64,000 nucleotides of DNA, from NCBI GenBank assembly GCA_030386875.1, contig CM059569.1, positions 47,469,842-47,533,841 of the forward strand, written 5' to 3'. This document shows, piece by piece, positions 46,301 to 58,300 of this stretch (position 1 is the first letter of the stretch; each line of letters opens with the position of its first letter). Below the pieces are notes generated by a model. It saw only the letters and a program-made list of their open reading frames with translations. It had not been told where the DNA came from and did no database searches. Position numbers and translations under genes: made by a program. This stretch comes from Morinoia aosen (lineage: Eukaryota > Arthropoda > Malacostraca > Amphipoda > Talitridae).

Positions 46301-49300
46301 AAGTGAGGGATAAAACAAACACCTCATCACAATTTCCAGCAATCAAAAAACACGCAGATGTTGTCAGTTTGATGCTAAGCTCCTGAGGCCCACACTATTT
46401 GATACGTACTGGTACACCTGAGAACTATGTCGCGGAAAGTAGGGAGCTTCTGGCCGCCATGCTTGAAAAGCACTTTCTGCACGTCCTTGTAGGTCTGAAG
46501 CACGAGGTTCTTGAAGCGGCGGTTGTTGTAGATGGGCTCCTGGCACATCGGGCAGCGCTTCATCTGCACCTCGTTGTTCTGCTGCATCAGCCAGCCACTC
46601 AGACCCTCGTACTCTATGACGTGGCCGCAGTCCTCCATCAGCACGAACCTGTGCAAAGTCCGTCTCCATTTTCAAGTCTTAGCCTTGCACTGAAGTTCCT
46701 GAACAACTGCTTAACAACTCTTAGAAAATGAAATTCCACGTCATCCACGAAATAATACACGGTTAGTTGGTTGGTCCATCTCTGTCACGCTGCTAAGGAT
46801 TTACATAGAGGAATATTACAGTTAATATATGATGAAAGATTAAATTTGTCTCACATTGGAATCAAACTGGATGTGCTTAGTGACCGTCTCTGATGAGTTT
46901 TACAACATTATCGAATGCCGTCATTTTCGAAGGGCGGTGCACACTAGTTATAAAATAATGATAAAAAGCTTTATATCATGTAGCGATGATGATAAGAAAG
47001 TGTAATCCCACATGGGTGTCCCAAAAAAAAGTGTAATCATAGGTAATCCCACATGATAATTCATGGCATAGAATGAAACAGGTTGCACTCAAGGGCCAAA
47101 ATCAGATAAATTATCAATCGTCTGTTAACTCATTATGGAAATTTCCTAAGGAATCTCACGGCTTGCTTCAATTTCTTGTAAGTGTGTTCGTTCCTCTACT
47201 ACAGCTTACGAAGGCCCAGCCTATTAGGAGGGAACCAGTTTATCTGAAATCCCAAAATTACAAATTTTCTGTTTTTTAGCTTATTTTATAGAGAATTTTT
47301 CTCTGAAGCTAACGATATGCTTCACTGCTTTTCGTCTACTACAGCTTGTGAAAGGCCAGTCACTTAGGTCATTACAGTGCTAGGTGATGAGTTTTTGTCA
47401 GACTTTTTTGAAAACTTAAACTAGCTGACGCTTGAAATGCTACATCTCCACAGCTTTAAAGGTAGATACATAGCAGAGACAGCAATCGATAGGGCTTAGA
47501 AAGGGCTAGAAAGTAGTGTGTATTTTTTTTAATGTTTTGTTTGAAAGTTATTACAGAAATAAGATGCCAAAATAAAAAATGCACTTTTTTCGAGAAAAAA
47601 TTTCAAAATTCGAGTATTCAAAATATCAAAATTCTACTCCCATGTTTCTTTGAATAATACATTAAGCTACCTAAATACATGTTTCCGGTTCTGTAACTTA
47701 AAAAAAAACTGTATGAGATATAGCATTTTCCGTAATAACTAATTTTTTCACTTTTTCAGAAAAAATCAACTTTTTAAAAAGATACAAGAGAAAACTTGAA
47801 ACAAAAAATAATTGCTGAATATTTTTACACTAATTTTGAAAATTTTACAAAAATCCATTGGAAATTGACGGACTCGAGTTTTTACCCATAGAGTCCCTTT
47901 AGGAATCGTTCCATCATTTCACACCCTTAGTGTGGTTTGTCTATTTGTCTATTGGCAAGCCACGTGTGGTTTGTCTATTAGTACGCCTCGTATATTTTGT
48001 CTATTAATATGTCTCGTATGGTCTATCTATTTTGTACACCTCTGATAGCTTGTCTATTAGTACACCTCGTATAGTTTGCCTATTATTATTATGCCTCGTA
48101 TGGCTTATCTATTTATACACCTCGGATGGTTTGTCAATTAGTACTCCTAGTATAGAACTTTTGTTAGACTACTAGCACACCACGAATGGTTTGTCTATTA
48201 GTACGCCTCGTATATTTTGTCAATTAATATGCCTCGTATGGTCTATCTACTTGTACACCTCTGACAGTTTGTCTAATAGTACACCTCGTATAGTTTGTCT
48301 ATTATTATGCCTCGTATGGCTCATCTACTTGTACACCTCGGATGGTTTGTCAATTAGTACTCCTCGTATGGAATATTTGTTTTAGGATGTCCTATATTTA
48401 AGAAACTTTTAAAAGCCAATATGTTGGCATGTATCTCATGTGACAATTTGGAAATAAACATTTTTTCTTTTTTCTTTCTTTTTTAGTGAAAATTTCAGAA
48501 AAATCCTTCCGAAAATGAAGGACTTTTTTTTCTCCCCAGACGGTCCCCTAAGGCCCCCCTTGAACATAACTTTTTGGAAAAACATGTAAACCAAATCAGT
48601 TCTAGCGATAGCTGATAGAACTCACCGGGCGTCAGGCTCATCTTCATTGCCCAAGAGGACGAATTCAGTGAGTTTCTCAACGTCACAAATGCGGCAGAGC
48701 GGAGGGCAGGGATCCCCACACAGTCCCACGCAGGGGTGGCCGCATTGGAGCAACTTGAGGCAGGGCTCCTCACAAGGCTTGCAGTCGCACTCTTCGCCAC
48801 ACTTCTTGGGGCAAGCCACCTCTTGGTGGTCGCACTTGTATGAGCACGGCTCCTGTAGAAAGCGAATCCAGTCGAAATTGAAGGAAAAACTGAGGTAGCT
48901 GATGAGGGACTACATAGCTATGAGACGGATTTTACACATTGACTGTGATATGAACCACCGGTGGATCCTGCTCAAGTTTTTCCTGCTGCGAAATGACACA
49001 TCGGTGGGTCGTTTAAAAAAGTTTCAACAACCTTAAAATGAGTGGTATTTAATGGACCCACATGATGACTACTGATATTTCATTTCCAAATTTTACTACT
49101 TTTTACTACCTTCTACGGCAAAAAATTACTACCTTTTTTTACACAATGATTAGATTAGATTATTAGTTAGTTTAAGCCTCCCTATCCACAACAAAGGCTA
49201 TCCAAAGAGAGGAAAGATGAAGGCGCCATTTAGTATGGAGTTAAGGAAACGCGTAATCTATGCAGAAAAGGCACAGAAACAGAAAGCTAAGAACGAAGAT

Positions 49301-52300
49301 CATGAAACAAGAAAAAGTTGAAGAAGAAAGTAGCAGGTAGTGAAAAACAGGACAGCAGTGAACCGAAAAAAGATGGTCGGTAACAAAACAAAAACCTATT
49401 CTATTTTAACAAAAAGAAAGCCTACCTAACTTTTAGCTCAGACCCTTACTTAGTTCCCCTGGGAGCGCTAATTCCCATAGACACAATAGTTGTATCCCCC
49501 TGAGGGGTTTTTACACAATGAATGTTGTCCAGATGTAAACAATCGGCCTATAAGGAGTAATTTGAGTCAATAATATACGCAATACCAAAGATTAAAAAAA
49601 GGCTCCAAGTTTCTTAATACTTAAAATACTCAATACTAATTGGAGCAACCGAAGCTTTACTGCAAAAAAGTTACCTAAATTCCTAAGGTACCCTGTCCTA
49701 AATGGACTCCAACAAAAGTTTGGCGAAGACCTTGTCTTAACATCTTTCAACTATGAGGGCAACAGTTCATCATATGGAAAAAATAATAAACTGACTGGAA
49801 ACTAGTAGACACCAGGGGATTGTCAGATCCCTTTACAGCAGGATATCAAGGAATTTTATTATGACCTAACACTATGGCACTTCGGAAATATGAGTTTGTT
49901 AACTATTTCTTTCGTACATCAAAATCTAAATCGGCATCCTAATTGCGATCAATAATAACAAATAGGTTACCAACATGTTATATTACGGAACAAATCACGA
50001 AAATGCAAATTTCATGTAGCTTTCCTATATACATTTCGTAGAAGAATGAACTTTGATTACATGGAGCATCTCCATGCTATGACGACATCCTGGAGGTAAC
50101 TGAATCGTCATGACGGCCAAAAGAAACTTCAAAGGAACTAAACTCTCGTTCAAATGATGACACATTGTATTAAAAGATAATTTTATAGCATAATTCTTTT
50201 TGTATTTGGACATAAATTAATTTCACTGGAAAAAGAAAACTTTCAGCTTTACAAAAAGGTAATTTAAAAAAAAAACATCTATAGTTTCAGTAAATCGCTG
50301 TTCCCCAAATCGAAGTGGACAAAATAAACTCGTCTTTTATTAGTTTATTAGTTAGTTTAAGCCTCCCTATCCTCAACAATGAGATGTAAAGAGAGGAAGG
50401 AAGAAGGCACCATTTAGTATGGAGTTAAGGGAATGTGGAATCTATGCAGAAAGGGCACAGAAACAGTGAGATGAGAAAGAAGTTCATGAAACAAGATCAA
50501 AGTTGAAGAAAGTAGTAGGCGGTGAAAAACAGGACAGCAGTGAACCGAAAAAAAGATGGTCCATAACAAAACAAAAACCTATTCTATTTTAACAAAAAGA
50601 AAGCCTACCTAACTTTTAGCTCAGACCCTTACTTAGTTCCCCTGGGAGCGCCAATTCCCATAGACACAATACCTGTGTCCCCCTGAGGGGACTCGTCTTT
50701 TCAAAGGAAGATAATACTGCTCACAATCAAGCTCAGGTCCAAAAAAACACTTTCTGGATATAAATGAACTGCAGAGAAGTTTCTTTGACGTAATTGCAAT
50801 GTTTCTATCCTGCCGCAATAACTTGGAGTGTGAGAATATTTGTCTTGGAATAAGAAATGAAAGGCTACATCAAGTTTATGATAATCAAGACCTTACCAGC
50901 CATATATGTGACTTTGAATTAAACATTATTCATTAGGAGGAATTGAAATGTAATAAGTTTGATTCACGACTTACTCATCTGAAATTGTAGCAGGACTCTC
51001 TAAAAGCTAATTGAGAATAATTTTATTTTTGTGCTTACATTTTTGAATAAAATACTTTATTTTTTGAGTATTAAGTGTACAAAAAGAACAATTACGCCAA
51101 CTATGCTGTATATCTTACGGGCAACTGCATCCACTTAAGATGAAATCCAATAAAATGTAATAGTTATTTAGTGTTAAGTACAACTACCTGTTTGAAAATT
51201 TTGGCTAGTTGTTAATGTTTATTCATAAAATTTAAAAGAAAAAGTTCATAAGATGTTTTACATTTAAAAGAATCGTAATTCGTAATAAAATATAAATTAT
51301 TTTACTTGACAAAGATATTTCAATCAAAGCCACTTGATATGCTTCCACAAGAAAATATGTAGCTATGCTATTTCATTTTTCCTTGAGATAGAATAATGCA
51401 TATTTGATACGTAAAAATTAAAGATGTTAAATGTCGACCTCATAATCATAAATGCACAATTTTTAAATCCTTGTTTTATTTTCAATACTAATCCCTGATA
51501 TCACAAGTTCCTAAGCTTGTATCTCAAAGTAAGAGCGCACTTATAGAAGTGTTTTCAACAATGCATCGACACTGGCATTACATTTTTTAAATTTATATTT
51601 ATACGATTTATGAAACCTCGATTACCGCATCAAAGCGAAAGCCGTTTTCTTGTTTTCTCTCAATAATTTGTTAATAATAATATGGCTCAAATGAACCTTC
51701 CATCATGAAACAACTAGATAACTTTCAGATCAAACGGAATGAGAAGAACAAGTGAACTGTTTTTACTGTTGTTCGCAAAAATTTTGAAACTTTTTTCTAT
51801 TTTGTGTGCTCCAATCCTAAAATTACACCCCACTCTACAGGAATGTTTCTCATAAATCGAGGCAAATTTCTGAGCATGGGAAGAAAATTTAAAAAATCTT
51901 TATATTTTATATAAATATGTAACATTGCTTTAAATTTTCACAGAATTATTCTACTAAACCATTTTTTTTACTACCCTGAGGCAAATTTTACTACTTTCCA
52001 AATTTTACTACTTTTTACTACTTTACTACCTAGTAGACACCCTGGACCCAGTTAATGTTAGGTATTTATAAAATTTCTAACTTGTGAATTCAAATTTGAG
52101 TTGAATATTGAACTTCAGTTTAACCCAACGCAGTCAATGAGTTACAGGAAGAGGGCAACCGAACTTCGTGGCGGTGGTTGCATTTCGACAAGCGCAGTTA
52201 GTAAAGAAGGATTTAAAATTGCATCTGAGCAAAAAAGTAGTCCTAAAAATTTCAACAAAAATAAGTATACAGGTCAAAATTTACACGTACATCTTGTTAG

Positions 52301-55300
52301 GCCAACCAATTAGGCACCTGGTTAACTACAAGCCTCTCATTACAGTCAGACGTCTCATCACCTTCAATCCTATTCTGTCACAGCAACTGCTGCCCTACAC
52401 TACGCACGCTCTAGAACAAGAGCAAGCGTAGCAAAGGCGCGTTAGAAAGCACTAATGAAAACAAGATGGGTAGTTTTAAATGAAGAGATTAACATACCTG
52501 ACAAGGGACACACTCGACCCCACAGTTCTTATGGCAGCGGCTGTGGGAGCACCTCCAGCGGCACTTGTCCTGGCAGGGCGGGCAGGCGGCGCTGCAGGGA
52601 GACTTGCACCTGCACACAGGACTCGTGTTAACGATGCAAAATCAGTGCGTGACACCTGTGCTGGCCAATATCAAAATACTACTACAGAAGGAAGAAATTA
52701 TATTTTGGTTTCAATAGCTGATACCAAGTTTGACATGATTACCAGTACTAAGTAAGTTAAAATGTGCTGCCAGGTCTGCAAGGAGACTTGCAGCTCGGGT
52801 TTCAACATTTCAGCGGTCAAGCGCGAGACAAATAGTGGGTAGTAAATAACCCTAAGCGTTGCTAAGTCGCTGACTTTGCGAGACTGTACTGGGTTGAATG
52901 TCAGGTGCCCTGCGCGTGCTCGCTCCTCTCCCCCGTGCTAGCCTCTCACACCAATAAACCATTTGAGTGTTTGTTTTGCTTGATTATTATCCTCAACTCG
53001 CACGAACCACACAGAAACACGTGATTGGTCAGCGCTACCGAAGTTGTTTGCTGGAGGAAGTAGCGGCTGGACATGAAAGCAAACGTTTATGCGCCAACGC
53101 CCCCCGTAATTAAAGGACCTCCTCAATTCATAATCCTAAATTTCGAGGCCCCAAGACTCCGGTGGCAGCGACCCTTTTTTTTTTGCTATATAATATTTAC
53201 ATTAACGTGAAGAGTAATAATTTATTACCTATGAATAAGTGAGAATAAGTGATCTATCAAAACTCACACATGACCACAAACGAGCATCCGGTCGCACTTC
53301 TGTGCGCAGGGCAGATGAAAACGGCCGTGGAAGCAGGCACCACACGTGCCCTTGCACGGATGGTCGCACTGCAGCTTGGCCTGACACGGGACCCGACACA
53401 GGGAGAAGTCAGGCTGTGCCATGGGCAGACTGCTGCAGGGCACGAGCAGCTCGTGGCCGCCGCCCTGGCAGACCACGCCACTCGACACTATCTCCTGGCA
53501 GCCGCCACACGGCTCGCGGCAGGGGCGTGGACACTTGTGCCCGCACGGTAGACGCTTGCTGCAGCTCTTGCTCACGCACATTTCACGGCTGGGGGTCTTG
53601 CTGCACTCCGTCTGAAAAAGCATGGAAATAACATGAAAATTTCAAAAACAAACTCGCACACAAATCAGAAATTTCGGATTCATATCGTCACTCGATTTCA
53701 CTCATCTGCATTTTGCTGAATGTTTCCCCCCCGTGATCTGCACCTTGTCCTGGCCTTCATGAAAGCTTCGCAGTTCTCTAAGTCCAAATTTTAATTCCAC
53801 TTACACGTTTTCAATCCTACCATTCCCCGTAAGGACACAGGAGATACATCTCTGTTCATTTTGTTATTTAGAAAAAATCAACGAACAAGCATGCACAGTA
53901 AATAATATCATAAAAATCGCTTAATTAGGATTTTTCTTCTCTCATTTATGCCAAGAACACGCCAAAATAGTCATTCTCCTGTCTCTATTCGAATGGTGCT
54001 GATGTAGTTCTCCCTCACTTAATAATAATGCTTGTAATCTTCTCATCACCAACACAACCTACTTTCACCCTGCATTCTCTACAGCAGCTCGGTATTTCTC
54101 TAACCTCATTACCTTTGTTGGATATTAAACGGATTCATTTTGATTTGGTGCTTACAATGATTTCCTACTCCGCACATTTCAGTGCGATTTTAACTAATGA
54201 TAACGCTAAATTACACCGAACACCACCAGAAACTGAGAAATATCTTCATGCACTTATATGATGCTCAAGTGTAACTGTATTAAATGAGAAAAAAAAACCC
54301 TGAGCACGAAAGAACAAGTTACACTCAATTTCTCATTACTAATTTTGTGAAAAAATTTTCAATCAAGAGACTTTTGGACACTTGATTTTACACCAAGGAC
54401 AAAATTTTCCATGACTAGCCTCAACACAACTCTATTTCTGAATTACTCACCTCAATTCTATGTTCACAGTCCGAACTTTTCTTGACAACCTTGACAACAC
54501 AGCCACCACAAGGTTCCCAACAGCGACGGGGGCAGTGATGCCCGCACTCCAGAGACTTCCGGCAATTCTGCCTGCAGATAAATCCTTCCACAGGATCCTG
54601 GCACGGAATTTGAGCTTTGTGTCCGCAAGGTAACTTTTTCTCGACTTTGATGACGCAGTCAGTGCAGGACTGGTAACACAACAAAGTGCATTTGTGGTCT
54701 TCTGTACAACCTTTCATCTTTCGTGAACAGGTGGCCTGGCACAAGTACTTCAAATGTTCAGGATCGTCTTTTACATGACACAACTGATCACAAGAGTGGC
54801 CGCAATCGAGACGGACGTCGCACTTAACAGGACACCTCATTTTCTTTGGATCTTCATGGCAGGCCATTTCCACAGTATGACCGCAAGCTTCAATCACTTT
54901 TTCAACTTTCGAAGGGCACTTGAACTTTTCACGAGAAACGTGGCAGGGTACAAGGTGAGCATGCTCGCAAGGCAACTGCTTTTCCACCCACTCTAAGCAC
55001 GGGGGACACTCCTGGAAACAATATGCAGGACAAGGGTGTCCTCGCTTAACACACTTCTGGGCGCAAGGCTCGCGGCATTTGCCTTCGATGTGAGCAGGGT
55101 CGTCCGGATGACACACTCTAGGGCATTGGTGACCACAGAGGGGAAAGGTAACAGAGCAAGGCCGAGTGCAGCCACCCTCCGGACTTTTGAGCCTTATATC
55201 ATCCTCCATCTTCACAGCGGCCTTCTCATCAGGATGATTAGAGCAGCACAGCACAAGAGCGTCGCCCAAACCGTCATTAGCTTTCAGCGATTCTGAGATC

Positions 55301-58300
55301 TTGACCCACAGTTCAGAACTCTGGCGCAGTTGGTCCATGTTACCAATAATGAAGAGGCCGAGTTTGGCTCGTGACAGGGCCACACAAACGCGATTCTCTA
55401 TTTTCAAAAAGCCAACATTTCCACTGTCGTTGCTCCGCACGAGAGAGAGAAGGATGATGTCGTTTTCTTCACCTTGGAAATTGTCAACGATGGAGATGCG
55501 CATTCCTTCGCAGGTGGGCCCGTATTTGCGTTGCTCCTGAAAAATACAATGACAATCAAATGGTGAATTGCTGTGCTAGTAACACCCTTAAAATTGATTC
55601 ATGCTATCCATTATGGAAACACAAACAACCATTTAAGCTAACAATGAATCTACTGCACGTAAAGAAATAGCTCGAATTCTGGTACTGCAGAGGTAGCTTA
55701 CAAATTATTCTATTAGCTATCGAGGTGTATATGAAATGTGCCACCAAACGGGACACTGCAAAACAGTAAAATTTGACTAATTATTCAAGTGAAAAAAACT
55801 TTTCAAAAACGATAAGCTCCAATTCTAAAATTCTTGATCGTGAACCACAGAAAAAAAACATTCGTACGGAAAGGACATTTTACAAAAATCTTAGACATGT
55901 CACTTTCTTGAGTGGGATGAAACTGGCGAAAGGAAGACAATGCATAACAATGGATGTCACCTCACCTCCTTGAGCAGGAAGAACCAGCAGAAAGCAGGAC
56001 AATACCTAATAAAGCTGGTCACCTCACTATCTTGAGGAGGAAGACGCAGCAGAAGCTAAAACAATACATTACAGAACCAGCAGAAAGCGAGACGATACAT
56101 AAGCTGGTCACCTCACCTTCTTGAGCAGGAAGAACTGGCCGGAGTAGGGCGTGAGGACCGTGATCTGCTCGGTGCTGTAGCCCTGCAGGACGAGGTGGCG
56201 GGCCAGGCGCATGATGAACGTCGCCTCGTGCACGTTGCTGTGGCTGTTGTTGTCGTCACTCTCCTGGAGGCCAAAAGATGCTTTTGTTATCGTCAACACT
56301 GGGATACCTACTGCTTTTATTTATTTCGTACGACTGAACTAATTGTGGCAAAAAGTCCTTTCAAATTGATCTTGAACAGGAGAAAAAAAATGTTGTAAAT
56401 TTTAGTCAACGTTAAGTTTCACACTGATAGTCAAGAATGTGAAATGATCATGGCAAGCTTTCACCATAAAGTAGGGATATTTATTTCTAGGCATTATTGT
56501 TCACTACAGAAGTTGAGTACATCAATAAAAATCGTCAGTTTCACTATTGCCAATCTCATGCAGTGGGGCTAATTACGGAGTGAAGCTATTACGCCATTTG
56601 TCCATAGGCAGTCACTTGTAATGTACCCAATAACAACTGCTGACATGTCACATACCTGACATAATCAAAAGCGTTATTTGACATAATCAAGCGTTGCTAT
56701 GACGTTCTTCCCGTCGCAAGTGTAAATACCATTACAGATGCGAAAATAATATTCTTAGGCAGTACACTTAGAAAATGGTACATTGAGACACACCACTTCA
56801 TATTTAGAGTGGGCCATACAAATAATCATACAACATAACGTATCCATGCCACCAACTAACCCTATCCATAACTTTAGAGATGTAACCCCTTACTTTTGAT
56901 TTTATCCTGATAGCATACACTTCTGTTTTTATCATGACTGGACGCAAGAGACCTACGACTAGAGCGAATACATTGGCACCTTCCTTTGAAGCCCATACAG
57001 AGCCAAGCAACTCACGCCAAGTTCTTTCTCCTGATGGGAGATGAAGAAGACGCTCTTGTGGACGCCGCGGATGTGCTCCCTGCCGTGCACAGACTGGTGG
57101 TCCTTGAGGTGCTCATAGATGGAGGGCACCAGCAAGGACGAGATCTCCGGCCGCATGCGGTGCTGGTACTCCAGAGTTTGGTACCTGTACGGTCGCAGTG
57201 GTTCATGAGACTTACAAAGTGATGTATTTCATTCTGGTGTGAATATAAATCAAGTGGTCACATGCGGTGATGGTACTCCAGAGTTTGGTACCTGGACGGT
57301 CGCAGTGGTTCATGAGACTTACAAAGTGATGTATTTCATTCAAGTGTGAATATAAAATAATGGTTGCATGCGGTGCTAATACTCCAGAGTCTGGTACCTG
57401 GACGGTCGCAATGGTTCATGAGAATTGCAAAATAATATACTTCATTTCAAGAACAAAAGACAACACGTAGGAGAACGACTCACGCAACACCGTTGTTGAT
57501 CATCCTCTCGAAGAGGGAAGTGTCCAGTCCGTAGTGCTTGGCTAGCTGGTACACGGCCGGGCTCGGCTTCAACTGCTGGTGGTCCCCTGAAATGTTTCCT
57601 CGCGTCATGAGGTGCTACTGACACAACACATAAGGGTTTTCCTCTGAAATTTTGGTAAGGCAGAAAATAAAGTTACCTGAGCAGTTTTTTTGCTGACATA
57701 CTAGTAAGAGAGATAATGAAGTAATGCACTCAAAGGATATTTTTCAGACATATTCGAAAAAAGATAGTGTAGTTGTACAAGTAAAGAGTACTTTTCAAGG
57801 TTATTAATTAGAGATGACGAAGTTAACAAGAACAAATAAATGAATGTAGTGACACTCCAGAAATTAATGCGAGCTATCAAAAACATCGAAAATGGTATTT
57901 TTACACAACATACAATGTTTAATATTTGATTAGGTTAATAGAAAGCCAGCATGCATTTGCATTAATGATAATTGTTCTTTATTCTTGCCAACTGGTCATG
58001 AAGCCCCTGAGTTATCATCCACCAATCATAATGCTCTTGAACCATCACCCACCGATCACGATGCTCTTGAACCATCACCCACCGATCACGATGCTCCTGG
58101 ACTATCACCCACCGATCACGATGCTCCTGAACTATCACCCATCCATCACGATGCTCCTGAACTATCATCCACCGATCACGATGCTCCTGAACTATCACCC
58201 ACCGATCACCGATCACGATGCTCCTGAACTATCACCCACCGATCACGATGCTCCTGAACTATCATCCACCGATCACGATTCTCCTGAACTATCACCCACC

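Larger units (their letters stand above)
45203..46409. other. Intron between copy B exons E10 and E11
   Basis: 1.2 kb, more than half made up of three adjoining piggyBac-like MITEs (45279-45964). Confidence 0.75.
49061..52042. mobile_element. TIR element, family X copy 3, with two SINE-like insertions
   Basis: Starts catgatgactactgatattt, ends tagtagacaccc(tg). The target duplication tggaccca (49053-49060, 52043-52050) gives the clearest family X insertion site; an 8-bp duplication would suit a hAT-like element, but the CCCTG end leaves 6 bp possible. Body collinear with copy 2 and interrupted at 49150-49507 and 50339-50690. No transposase. Confidence 0.82.
48930..52140. mobile_element. piggyBac-like MITE (family M2), split by TIR element copy 3
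   Basis: Left part 48930-49060 (ttacacattgactgtgatat, aaccaccggtggatcc) and right part 52043-52140 (cagttaatgttaggtattt, cgcagtcaatgagtta) together follow the order of the intact copy at 45540-45775. The break point carries a direct repeat of 6-8 bp (tggaccca on both sides). Confidence 0.75.
48853..52497. other. Intron between copy B exons E8 and E9
   Basis: 3.6 kb, mostly a nest of mobile elements: a family M2 MITE (48930-49060 continuing 52043-52140) split by TIR element copy 3, which holds two SINE-like copies. Remaining ~350 bp next to E8 show nothing further. Confidence 0.8.
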
